From NCBI RefSeq assembly GCF_001858025.1, contig NZ_LZQD01000004.1:277243-341242 (forward strand): a stretch of 64,000 nucleotides of DNA, given 5' to 3'. Each line of letters opens with the position of its first letter. Positions within the stretch are counted from its first letter, which is position 1. The position numbers were made by a program, and so were the translations under genes. Of the stretch, positions 53,838 through 63,274 are shown piece after piece. This DNA is from Trichormus sp. NMC-1 (lineage in GTDB: Bacteria > Cyanobacteriota > Cyanobacteriia > Cyanobacteriales > Nostocaceae). The notes under the pieces are model-generated. The model did no database searches. It had not been told where the DNA came from and was given only the letters and a program-made list of their open reading frames with translations.

Positions 53838-54017
53838 CTATTGATTGAATAAGGGATAATATGTACTTAGGGATAGGAGTACCATGACAAGACCAACAAT
53901 AAATGACATAATACGACCTGGTGTGTCTAATATTGTTTCAGAGGTTTTAGATAAAAAACCTGCAAACATAAAAAATGACCCAATCAGCAATAAAATAGCT
54001 GCGAAAATAAATTTCAT
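53838..54017 (-). CDS. Small two-helix membrane protein
   Basis: A 59-residue protein from ATG 54017, with AGAGGA 8 bases upstream, which decides this strand and start against an opposing 75-residue frame. Two hydrophobic segments (FIFAAILLLIGSFFMFAGFL and IMSFIVGLVMVLLSL) flank a short loop with Asp/Arg. Function unknown. Confidence 0.55.
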   Translation of the reverse strand: MKFIFAAILLLIGSFFMFAGFLSKTSETILDTPGRIMSFIVGLVMVLLSLSTYYPLFNQ

Positions 54018-54199
54018 TTTCAAATCCTCTAGTCGCAATTATTCATTTAGAGTAACAAAATGTTATTTCGCTGTAAAGTGGAAATACTCTCTCATCAATG
54101 AATCAAGGTAAATAACTATTCAGTTACTCAATTTGTTTTTACTTGTTACTCGTTCTTAGTTTCCTGGTGGGAAGGAGAATATACAAGAATCAAATCTTT

Positions 54200-55330
54200 C
54201 TAATCATGAATTGATCCGTCTGGCATCATAGCACCTTTTAGATTAGCTTCTGTGATGTTAGCTGCTGTGAGGTCAGCTTTTATGAGATTGACTCCTCTGA
54301 GATTGGCTCTTGTGAGGTTTGCTCTTCCAAGTTTTATCCAGAAGAGTTTAGCGTCTTTAAGATTAGCTCCTATGAGATTAGCTCCTTCAAGGTTAGTCAT
54401 TTGAAGTTCGGCTTCTTCAAGATTAGCTCCTTCAAGATTAGTCATTTGAAGTTCGGCTTCAATGAGGATGGCTCTTTTGAGGTTTGCTCTTCTGAGTTTT
54501 GCCCATAGGAGTTTAGTTTCTCTAAGGTTAGCTCCTTCAAGACTAGCTCCTTCAAGATTAGCTTCTTCAAGATTAGCTTTTTCAAGATTAGCTTCTAGAA
54601 GGTTAGCCCCTTCAAGGTTAGCTCCTTTAAGTTTAGCCCCTCGAAGATTGGCATTGCTAATATTAACATTACTTAAATCAAGCCTTTTATTTTCTGGATC
54701 TGGATGTTCGCGTCGTCCAATTACAGTGAGAGATTCTTGAATATCAAGTCGAAGTTTTGGTAATTCTTCTATCTCTTTTTCCTTTTGAGTATTTAGCAAT
54801 TCATCTATTAACGGTTTTTTATCCTGTGACTTCTCCTCTTTTTTAACAGGTGCATTCTCACGCACAAAAGCTGTAAGAACTTCCATAATTGTCCATTGAT
54901 CTTTTTCTGAATCTTTGGCAATTCTTTCTAGAGTATAAATCGCGCCTAATCTGACTTCAATTTTTTCACTCGCAAGCTGTTCTATGGCTTTAGCAAAGCG
55001 TTCTGTAATTTGCTTATCTTGTGCAATTTCAGCATTTTTATTAGCAGCAATCGCACTTTCATTAGCAGCCTTAGCACTTTCTTCCATAGCGTATGCACGC
55101 TTGGCTGCAAAGAAAATATTAATAAATACTGCAATTCCACCAATAAATAAGCCAGCAGTTTTTAAAATTTCCACCACGTATTCATATTTTTCTTTTACTA
55201 ATTCTATCCTCTCAGTAGTTAAAATAATTGCAATTGAATATATTACAACTAAAATAGGTATAGCAACAATTACTACCACTGCGGCTATCAACCAATTTCT
55301 TTTTATATCGTTTAGATCATCGTTAGACAT
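54200..55330 (-). CDS. Membrane-anchored pentapeptide-repeat protein
   Basis: About 376 residues from ATG 55330; the open frame to 55426 is translated REP repeat and is rejected. Two membrane helices (about 13-38 and 54-76), an Ala/Glu-rich coiled coil (about 80-115), a helical RLGAIYTLERIAKDSEKDQW module, and then over 20 A(N/D)Lxx pentapeptides from about residue 215 to the end (NLEGANLEEAELQMTNLEGA). The pentapeptide helix is a likely binding surface. The same membrane + RLGAIYTLERIA + pentapeptide arrangement recurs in cyanobacteria; function unknown. Confidence 0.8.
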   Translation of the reverse strand: MSNDDLNDIKRNWLIAAVVVIVAIPILVVIYSIAIILTTERIELVKEKYEYVVEILKTAGLFIGGIAVFINIFFAAKRAYAMEESAKAANESAIAANKNAEIAQDKQITERFAKAIEQLASEKIEVRLGAIYTLERIAKDSEKDQWTIMEVLTAFVRENAPVKKEEKSQDKKPLIDELLNTQKEKEIEELPKLRLDIQESLTVIGRREHPDPENKRLDLSNVNISNANLRGAKLKGANLEGANLLEANLEKANLEEANLEGASLEGANLRETKLLWAKLRRANLKRAILIEAELQMTNLEGANLEEAELQMTNLEGANLIGANLKDAKLFWIKLGRANLTRANLRGVNLIKADLTAANITEANLKGAMMPDGSIHD

Positions 55331-55361
55331 AATATTAATTCTATTCCCTAAATACACAATT

Positions 55362-55410
55362 CCTCGTTCCCAGTCTCTGACTGGGAATGCTATCATGAGG
55401 CTCTGCCTCA
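55362..55410. repeat. REP-like double palindrome, copy 2 (inverse)
   Basis: CCTCGTTCCCAGTCTCTGACTGGG then GAGGCTCTGCCTC, the reverse of copies at 52705 and 56175. It lies 5 bases past the RAYT stop codon. Confidence 0.8.
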
Positions 55411-55415
55411 ATATC

Positions 55416-55949
55416 TCACAAATCAATCAAATCCACTTCTAATAAACTCGGTAATCCCATATAATTACGATAACTAGAATAACGCCAATGAGCCGGATCA
55501 TCAACATAACCACGTCGCACCGGATTATTGTGCATATACTCTAATTTCTGCCTCAACATTTCCTCATTTAAAATCGCCTGGGGATGAAACCCTTCTTGCC
55601 ACAGTTGATACTCTTGTTTTATCTTATGTTTTATTTTATAAAACTCCAGTTGACCAAGTATATATTCAGCTTTATTTTTATGAAGTAAATCAATAATAGA
55701 ACGGGCAGTGAATGATTTAAAATTACCTATTTCTTTAGATAGATTTGCAGCCGCAGCGATAAGATGAAGATGATTTTCCATGATGACGTAACCATACAAT
55801 GTCATACGCTGCTGTCGTTGCAGAAAGTTGAGGGAATCTATAATAATTTTAACAAGTTCAGTTTGTCCAAATAATGGCATCCAATTGACTATTGTGCTGG
55901 TTATAAAGTGTGGTTGGGTTCCTAATACATGATAGCGGCTGCGTCCCAT
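55416..55949 (-). CDS. REP-associated tyrosine transposase (RAYT, IS200-like Y1)
   Basis: A 177-residue single-domain HUH transposase. The N-terminus YHVLGTQPHFITSTIVNWMP, the metal motif His60-Leu-His62 in ENHLHLI, and the nucleophile Tyr in LEYMHNNPVRRGYV (near 138) are all present. RAYTs are domesticated relatives of IS200/IS605 enzymes that act on REP palindromes without being mobile themselves. REP-like palindromes lie at both sides in opposite orientation (55362 and 56175). Confidence 0.85.
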   Translation of the reverse strand: MGRSRYHVLGTQPHFITSTIVNWMPLFGQTELVKIIIDSLNFLQRQQRMTLYGYVIMENHLHLIAAAANLSKEIGNFKSFTARSIIDLLHKNKAEYILGQLEFYKIKHKIKQEYQLWQEGFHPQAILNEEMLRQKLEYMHNNPVRRGYVDDPAHWRYSSYRNYMGLPSLLEVDLIDL

Positions 55950-56040
55950 TGATTGATTTGGTTTGGTAGATGTGGTGATTTGATTTTAATATGGGACGCA
56001 GAAGTTATACATCGTATTATTAACGATAATTAGGAAATAT

Positions 56041-56144
56041 AGCGGTATGCACTTGAATGAAATACATCATAGTCCCCTCATCGCTTGCGGGGAGGGGGTT
56101 GGGGTGGGGTTCATGTATCTCACTCAACCGAGAACCGCTATATG
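56041..56144. repeat. TAGCGGTATGC...ACCGCTATA dispersed element, copy 3
   Basis: Same element as 6032-6136 with near-identical ends (TAGCGGTATGCACTTGAA, GAGAACCGCTATA) and the CCCCTCATCGCTTGCGGGGA hairpin core. Confidence 0.7.
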
Positions 56145-56174
56145 AGATACATGAATTCTTGATTTCGAGTTTTT

Positions 56175-56225
56175 GGGAGGCAGAGCCTCTTGATGGCATT
56201 CCCAGTCGGAGACTGGGAACGAGGG
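56175..56225. repeat. REP-like double palindrome, copy 3
   Basis: GAGGCAGAGCCTC, link TTGATGGCATT, CCCAGTCGGAGACTGGG, GAACGAGGG. Five bases beyond the ndh-2 stop codon, 226 bases upstream of the RAYT start. Confidence 0.8.
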
Positions 56226-56229
56226 ATAA

Positions 56230-57588
56230 CTACACATTTAACGGTTGTCTAGTTTTCACTGGTTGATAATGTTCATTATTTTCAATTGGTACAGATGAAA
56301 TAATTTCTTTCCCTGTAATCAATCTCGCGCCACGATTGCGGGTAAAATAATTCCAAACCCATTGAATCATCACAACTAATTTGTTATCAAATTCAATGAG
56401 GAAGTAAATATGAATAAATAGCCAAACAAACCACGCGAGGAAACCTTTAAGTTTGATGAAACCTAAATCAACAACTGCGGCGTGTTGCCCAATCATTGCT
56501 AAACTGCCTCTATCCACATAGTTAAATTGTGGTAGGGTTTCACCTTTAAGGCGTTTCTGAATTAGTTTAGCTACATATTCCCCTTCTTGCATCGCTACTG
56601 GTGCAACACCAGGTAAGGGTTTACCATTTTGATGGGCAAAATTTGCTAAGTCACCAACTACAAAAATGTTGGGATGTCCTTTAATACTTAGGTCTGGTTC
56701 AACGATAACACGCCCGGCGCGATCGCTCTCTACTCCAGTTCGTTCTGTCAAAACTTTCCCCATAGCCGAGGCTTTCACTCCCGCAGCCCACAATACTGTT
56801 TTCGCAGCTATCTCTTTAACATCTTCACCTTGTTTGATAGTCACAATATCATCAGCAATATTGGTAACTAAGGTTTTTGTCTGGACATTTACGCCTAATT
56901 GTGTTAAGGAAGTTTCTGCTTCTTGGGATAATTCTGGGGCAAAAGGTGGGAGAATGCGATCCATACCTTCTAAAAGTAAAATTTGCGCTTCTGATGTGTC
57001 GATGTTGCGGAAATCTTCTTTCAGGGTTTTGGTTGCCAATTCTGCGATCGCACCAGCTAATTCTACACCAGTCGGACCACCACCTACAATTACAAAAGTT
57101 AACCAAGCTTGGCGTAGTACCGGATCAGTTTCTTTTTCAGCGGCTTCAAACGCCATAAAAATCCGGTGACGCATTGCAATTGCATCTTCCACAGTCTTCA
57201 AACCGGGTGCAAATTTCTCCCAGTCATCTTTCCCAAAATAAGAATGCTTCGCACCCGTAGCCACAATTAACGTGTCATACGCTACTGCTTCACCGCTAAC
57301 AATTACCTGTTGTGCGTCAGGATTAATATCATCAACTTCACCCAACAGCACTTTTGTATTTTTACTTTTGCTGAGAACAGAACGCAAAGGTGAGGAAATA
57401 TCCGCTGGAGACAAAGCACCCGTAGCTACTTGGTACAAGAGTGGTTGAAATAGATGAAAATTGCGTTTATCAATCAGGGTAACGTTGACATTAGCTTTAG
57501 CTAGGCTTTTTGCCGCATAAAGTCCACCAAAGCCACCACCAACTATCACTACCTGATGTCGTGGGTTATGATCATGTAACTCAACCAT
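56230..57588 (-). CDS. ndb: Type II NADH:quinone oxidoreductase (NDH-2)
   Basis: A 452-residue FAD enzyme that passes electrons from NADH to quinone without pumping protons. FAD motif GGGFGG at 17-22, DKRNFHLFQPLLYQVATG, NADH motif VIVGGGPTGVELAG (near 166-180), and VFVVGDLA near 310. A hydrophobic amphipathic part (AWFVWLFIHIYFLIEF, about 386-401) would hold it on the membrane. In cyanobacteria NDH-2 is thought to act as a redox sensor as well. The letter (ndbA/B/C) cannot be assigned by eye. Confidence 0.88.
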   Translation of the reverse strand: MVELHDHNPRHQVVIVGGGFGGLYAAKSLAKANVNVTLIDKRNFHLFQPLLYQVATGALSPADISSPLRSVLSKSKNTKVLLGEVDDINPDAQQVIVSGEAVAYDTLIVATGAKHSYFGKDDWEKFAPGLKTVEDAIAMRHRIFMAFEAAEKETDPVLRQAWLTFVIVGGGPTGVELAGAIAELATKTLKEDFRNIDTSEAQILLLEGMDRILPPFAPELSQEAETSLTQLGVNVQTKTLVTNIADDIVTIKQGEDVKEIAAKTVLWAAGVKASAMGKVLTERTGVESDRAGRVIVEPDLSIKGHPNIFVVGDLANFAHQNGKPLPGVAPVAMQEGEYVAKLIQKRLKGETLPQFNYVDRGSLAMIGQHAAVVDLGFIKLKGFLAWFVWLFIHIYFLIEFDNKLVVMIQWVWNYFTRNRGARLITGKEIISSVPIENNEHYQPVKTRQPLNV

Positions 57589-58919
<1,331 letters not shown>

Positions 58920-58960
58920 TTTTGGAGAATTGGGAATTGGGAATTAGTGAAAAATTATAG

Positions 58961-59167
58961 CGGTATGCACTTACCCTTGGTAAATCATAGCCCAATACTG
59001 TTAAGTTAAGAGTTTTTCGGACACTACAGATAACGAAATTTCAATGGTTTCAAGCCATCCTGATTTCACTAACTTAACAGTACGTATTGCATCATAGCCC
59101 CCTCCTCGCAAGCGAGGAGGGGGTTGGGGGTGGGGTTAAAAGTATCTCACTCAACCAAAAACCGCTA
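58961..59167. repeat. TAGCGGTATGC element, copy 4, with a nested 87-bp inverted-repeat element
   Basis: Ends TAGCGGTATGCACTTA and CCAAAAACCGCTATA frame the usual CCCCCTCCTCGCAAGCGAGG core. Inside, 58996-59082 is bounded by exact 13-bp inverted repeats TACTGTTAAGTTA and TAACTTAACAGTA and is absent from the copies at 6032 and 56041, so it is a later insertion. CAGGAGT-type heptamers (GACTCCT) follow at 59171. Confidence 0.7.
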
Positions 59168-59190
59168 TATGACTCCTGACTCCTGACTCC

Positions 59191-60426
59191 TTATTTACTA
59201 TTTTTTTTAATCAAATTGTTGACAGTAGAAGCCGTTTCTTCAGGTTTTCCAGATCCAGGAAAAACTAAAACACTCTTAACTTCCGGGTTATCTAATAATG
59301 CTTGTAAACGATGAAATTGTGGTTCACTAATAGCAATACCATGATAATTTTTGACATAATTTAATTCTTCTTGGAAATTAGCATCATTATAAACCTGAAT
59401 AAAGACTCTATCCACATTCCATTTTTCCCAATCAGCCGCAAAATATCGTTTAGCCCAATAAGGATTATGATGACAAATATCAAAACTAACTGATGAATTA
59501 GCTTTTTTCATGCCCGTAATCATTTGCTGCACAAAAGTAGTTAACTTAGCAGTGCGATCTACTTTTCCTGGTAATTCAGCATGATAACCTAAATAATCAT
59601 CCCATTGCACAGCGTCAATTTTTGGATACCTTTGTACAAACTCGACTAAAATATTTTTAAAGAAATTCGCAACTTCAGGAATTTCTACATCAAGCACATA
59701 ATGTTCTATGGCAGAATAGGTTTTATCTACACCAGGAACCACCCATTTTTTCTCAATTGCTAAATCAAAAATAGGGCTATTTTTATCTATTTTAATTCCT
59801 TTCTCAAAATAAGCGTGAACCTGCATTCCCTGTTTATCAGCTTCATCAATTAACCAATCTAACCATTGATCTTGAAACAGATTTGGACAACTTTTATAAC
59901 CGAGAGTTTGCTGCATTACCTTACTATTGTACATAGTACAACCATTACCCCAAACACCATGAATAATAGTATTAAATCCTTGAGAGCGATAATAACGGAC
60001 TCTTTCACGAATCTTTTTTTCATCGGCATTATTAGTAACTTGATAGCGACTTAAATAGATGCCTCTAATTATTTTTTTCTCCCAAGGATTTGCCGGTAAT
60101 GGTGCTGTTTTCGGTATGCTAGGTTTAATGGGAGTTAGTTGATTATTAGGAGTAATTTTAGCAATGCTTGATGCAGCAGGAGAAGGAATTTTTGTAGGAG
60201 TTGCTTGAGGTATTGGGACAATAATTGGTGCAGGATTTGCTGTAATATTTGGTGTAAAATTGACGATAGGATTAGTGATTTGTTGAGCTTGAGATACAAG
60301 TTTACTTACATCTATATTGTTTCTCTGGGTAAACAACCAATAACCCCCTGCGAAAATAATTAGTATTACAGAAAAGGGAATATTGGCACATCCACATCCA
60401 CTTGGTTCTTTTTTCTGGTTCGACAT
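59191..60426 (-). CDS. Membrane-anchored GH10-like (GHL10-type) putative glycosidase
   Basis: A 411-residue protein. A Cys-rich cytosolic start (PSGCGCANI), one membrane helix at about 16-34, a Pro/Thr-rich linker to about 115, then a TIM-barrel-like domain: RGIYLSRYQVTN, YYRSQGFNTIIHGVWG, DWLIDEADKQGMQVHAYFEKG, DAVQWDDYLGYH and VFIQVYND. This is like family-10-type glycosylhydrolase-like proteins predicted to act on envelope glycans. Catalytic residues not certain. Acts outside the membrane if the helix is an anchor. Confidence 0.65.
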   Translation of the reverse strand: MSNQKKEPSGCGCANIPFSVILIIFAGGYWLFTQRNNIDVSKLVSQAQQITNPIVNFTPNITANPAPIIVPIPQATPTKIPSPAASSIAKITPNNQLTPIKPSIPKTAPLPANPWEKKIIRGIYLSRYQVTNNADEKKIRERVRYYRSQGFNTIIHGVWGNGCTMYNSKVMQQTLGYKSCPNLFQDQWLDWLIDEADKQGMQVHAYFEKGIKIDKNSPIFDLAIEKKWVVPGVDKTYSAIEHYVLDVEIPEVANFFKNILVEFVQRYPKIDAVQWDDYLGYHAELPGKVDRTAKLTTFVQQMITGMKKANSSVSFDICHHNPYWAKRYFAADWEKWNVDRVFIQVYNDANFQEELNYVKNYHGIAISEPQFHRLQALLDNPEVKSVLVFPGSGKPEETASTVNNLIKKNSK

Positions 60427-60897
60427 AATATGATGATTGGCTAGTTTTTTAAACTATTACTATTAAATAGTCATTGAGTCAATTAATAATGAGATACAGT
60501 TTAGGGTATGTAATTTACGGTTAAGAGTCAAAAATCGTAACTTTACTTTACCTAAAAGGTGACTAATTTATTTTATCTACCACGATATTTACCAAATCAA
60601 GTTAATTTAATTTTCTCTTGTTGTCTATATCAACTTATAAATCAACGTTCAGAAATTGGCGTATTTTCATAACCACATATTTAACGCTTTGCTCAAATGA
60701 TTTGTCAAAAATTAATTTTCCCCCAGCTTAACCCATCATTATCCTTTAAGTTGATGGTGCGTTACGGACTTTAGCGCTAATACACCCTACAAATTGAAGA
60801 TTTTTTTTATTTGTAAGCCCCTTCCTTGAGCTACCTCAAAGACAACGTGATAAAATTCTGGCAGATTGGGGATAGAACAACTTCAGAGGTCAGATAG
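60427..60897. other. Gene-free divergent region of 471 bases
   Basis: No gene seen. Contains a dispersed GGTGCGTTACGGACTTTAG block at 60757-60790 with AATACACCCTAC, related to 45417. AGAGG at 60884-60889 is the ribosome site of the methyltransferase gene. Confidence 0.45.
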
Positions 60898-61674
60898 ATG
60901 ACCAACACTATCCTTAATTTCTCAACTGCTTCAGGATACCAAGTTTTAGCAGCAGCAGGTAAAAAATATTTACGTCCCGGTGGACACAAAGGTACAGAAA
61001 AATTATGCCAATGGGCTAATTTTCAACCAGGTGAGACAGTTTTAGAATTAGCTTCTAGCTTTGGTGATAGTGCTATTTCTTTGGTTCAACGCTACCATGT
61101 AAGGGTAGTGGGAATAGAAAAAAACCCTGAAAGTGTAGCTAGTGCGCGTGCTAATATTCGTGCTGCTGGCTTAGAAAATGAAATTGAAATTATTGAAGGT
61201 GACATTTTCCACCTGGATAAAATTCCAGGAAAGTTTGATTACGTTTTCGCTGAAGCTATTCTGACAATGCAATCTCCACCGGGGAAAGCCAAGCTGTTAA
61301 CAGAAATTCACAACCGACTTAAACCGGGAGGTAAATTTCTCTCCCATGAATTATTAGCTAATGACAAAGAAGCAGAAATTAGTGCAGATTTAGCGCAGGT
61401 AATTCGAGTTAATTCTACACCTCTTTCAGCAACTAACTGGATTCAGGTTTTTACACAAGCAGGATTACAAGTACAGAAACATGAAATCGGTGCTATGGGT
61501 TTACTGAATTGGTGGCGAATGTTGCAAGATGAAGGCATTATCAACACCATGCGGATTTTCTGGAATATCTTAACACAGCCAGCTATCCGCCAACGGGTTT
61601 TAGAAATGCGTCATGTTTTCCATAAGTATCAGCAAGAACTAGGCTACATCCTTATATGTGCTGTTACTGATTAA
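60898..61674 (+). CDS. Class I SAM-dependent methyltransferase
   Basis: A 258-residue methyltransferase. SAM motif I is VLELASSFGDSAI (48-60), followed by GIEKNPESVASARAN, an acidic EIIEGDIFHLD and DYVFAEAILTMQSPPGKA. These fit small-molecule methyltransferases; substrate unknown. It starts a run with a cupin protein and an unknown protein closely downstream, which may be one operon. Confidence 0.8.
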   Translation: MTNTILNFSTASGYQVLAAAGKKYLRPGGHKGTEKLCQWANFQPGETVLELASSFGDSAISLVQRYHVRVVGIEKNPESVASARANIRAAGLENEIEIIEGDIFHLDKIPGKFDYVFAEAILTMQSPPGKAKLLTEIHNRLKPGGKFLSHELLANDKEAEISADLAQVIRVNSTPLSATNWIQVFTQAGLQVQKHEIGAMGLLNWWRMLQDEGIINTMRIFWNILTQPAIRQRVLEMRHVFHKYQQELGYILICAVTD

Positions 61675-61711
61675 TATCTTGACACTTTGGAAATTTTACT
61701 CTTACATTGAT

Positions 61712-62038
61712 ATGAGTTCTACTGTCACCCAACTACAAGAACAAATTGAATATCCCCGTGCGGGAGTTTTCAGCAAAGTCCTGGCAAAAGATACAGCTTG
61801 TCAATACACACTCTTTTGTCTAGCAGCTAACACCGAAATTTCAGAACATACCTCTACGCGCAATGCTACTGTCAATGTCTTAGAAGGTAGAGGTTTACTA
61901 ACTTTATCAGGGGAAAATATTAAATTAGAACCTGGAGTTTTTGTTTTTATGCCTGCTAACGCACCTCATGCTTTACAGGCTGAATCTAATCTATCATTTC
62001 TGCTTACACTTTCTGAAAAAGCAGCAGATATTAATTAA
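61712..62038 (+). CDS. Single-domain cupin protein
   Basis: A 108-residue beta-barrel protein from ATG 61712, 37 bases after the methyltransferase stop; the longer frame overlaps that gene and is rejected. Cupin motifs: SEHTSTRNATVNVLEGRG (metal His) and PGVFVFMPANAPHALQAE. Could be a small dioxygenase, a binding protein or a quencher of metal/peroxide signals. Confidence 0.78.
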   Translation: MSSTVTQLQEQIEYPRAGVFSKVLAKDTACQYTLFCLAANTEISEHTSTRNATVNVLEGRGLLTLSGENIKLEPGVFVFMPANAPHALQAESNLSFLLTLSEKAADIN

Positions 62039-62059
62039 TTATTTTTGGAGATTTCTCAA

Positions 62060-62551
62060 ATGTCATCACTAATTTCCACCTTCACCCAAAATTTAGCTTT
62101 TTCTGCACCAGAAATAGAAGCAATTCTTTCCACACCTTTAAATGAGGTACTGAATTCACCACAATTAAAACAAGAATTAGACAGTTTAGATATTAAATTG
62201 CTGCGAGAAACTTTACCTACAGCAGGTGCAGTTTTAGCTACACATTTACCACCTTTTTATAACTGGCTAAAAAATGAATTAGGAGTTCAGCGTGTTCCTG
62301 ACAGTCCAGATCATACAACAAAATGGGTAATTGGTTTTCTCAATAATCAAGAAAGTATCAATCACCTCGTTGAGTTACATCGTCCAGTTCCACACGCAGC
62401 TTTAGAACAGGCTGTTCCTCGTTTGGTGGGTTTATTTGATGGTGTGGAAGATATTACAGTACGCAAGGAATGGGAAAAGGCTGTTGCCGCACTTTGTTTG
62501 GTTTTAGTTGTTGATGCCCGTGAACAAGAAAAACTTGCCACAGTAGGTTAA
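62060..62551 (+). CDS. Helical protein of unknown function, operon with cupin gene
   Basis: A 163-residue all-helical soluble protein from ATG 62060 (GGAG 9 bases upstream; TTG 62045 is a weaker start). Residues 65-95 contain LPPFYNWLKNELGVQRVPDS; the rest has repeated Glu/Leu helices and ends VVDAREQEKL. No family recognised. Only 21 bases after the cupin gene. Confidence 0.6.
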   Translation: MSSLISTFTQNLAFSAPEIEAILSTPLNEVLNSPQLKQELDSLDIKLLRETLPTAGAVLATHLPPFYNWLKNELGVQRVPDSPDHTTKWVIGFLNNQESINHLVELHRPVPHAALEQAVPRLVGLFDGVEDITVRKEWEKAVAALCLVLVVDAREQEKLATVG

Positions 62552-62558
62552 TTGTTTT

Positions 62559-62575
62559 GGTGGGCATTGCCCACC
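62559..62575. terminator. Hairpin between convergent genes
   Basis: GGTGGGCATTGCCCACC is a perfect short hairpin between the plus-strand operon end and the stop codon of the Crp gene. GGTGGGC repeats are also dispersed elements here, so terminator function is uncertain. Confidence 0.45.
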
Positions 62576-63274
62576 CTACTCAATTTTACCATCGGCAATA
62601 TCGTTTAAGTTATGAATATTAATTATCGTGATTTCTCCACCTCGATGATAGGCAATTGTAGAGTTGATACTTTTAATTAATCGCACACATTCTTCATAGG
62701 TAATACCAATACTCCGCGCCATGCGATAATAAGATAAACTTTCTTTTAACCTTTCACCTTTTGGTGTGGTTTCTGTTCCCGATGTAGTTGCAAAATATTG
62801 AATTAATCTGGCAAGTCTAATAATTGCCCTTTCGGAAACTAAGCCGTGAACTGTTTCATGTAATTGCTGAATGCGGTTATTGAAAACTACTAACATTCGC
62901 AAAGCAATATCAGGCTTTTGTTGAATCGCTGTTAATAAAGCATTTCTTTCAACAGTGATAATTTCACAATCAGATTCTGCGGTGACAGTGGCTGGAGAAA
63001 TGCCATTACCTAACAATGCAGGTGCGGCGAAAATTTCCCCAGTTCCTAAGTTGCGAAGTATTGTTTCTTTACCTGTGGTTGCTGTTTTACTAACTTTAAT
63101 TACTCCACTGGCAACAGCATATAATTTAGCAGGTAAGAAATCACTTTCATGAAAAATTATCTCCCCTTTTCCATAATTTTTCACCACAGTATAAGGTTGC
63201 AGACTTAGTTGATCTGTGGTTTCTAAGTCTGCAAACACTTTAATTTGAGCAATTTGTGCTAAGGAAGCTTGCAT
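62576..63274 (-). CDS. Crp/Fnr-family transcription regulator
   Basis: About 232 residues from ATG 63274, which shares one base with the TAA of the upstream amidase (TAATG), a sign of translational coupling. N-terminal cyclic-nucleotide-binding-like barrel (KNYGKGEIIFHESDFLPAKLYAVASGVIKV), a dimer helix and a C-terminal winged helix with the recognition part RSIGITYEECVRLIKSI. The cyclic-nucleotide phosphate-binding Arg motif is not obvious, so the ligand is open. Confidence 0.8.
   Translation of the reverse strand: MQASLAQIAQIKVFADLETTDQLSLQPYTVVKNYGKGEIIFHESDFLPAKLYAVASGVIKVSKTATTGKETILRNLGTGEIFAAPALLGNGISPATVTAESDCEIITVERNALLTAIQQKPDIALRMLVVFNNRIQQLHETVHGLVSERAIIRLARLIQYFATTSGTETTPKGERLKESLSYYRMARSIGITYEECVRLIKSINSTIAYHRGGEITIINIHNLNDIADGKIE

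Noticed and set aside
53884..54111. 75-residue plus-strand protein
   Set aside because: It opposes the small membrane protein that has a good ribosome site and two clean hydrophobic helices.
54462..54740. 92-residue plus-strand Leu/Ala/Arg/Ser repeat protein
   Set aside because: It is the antisense reading of the pentapeptide repeats.
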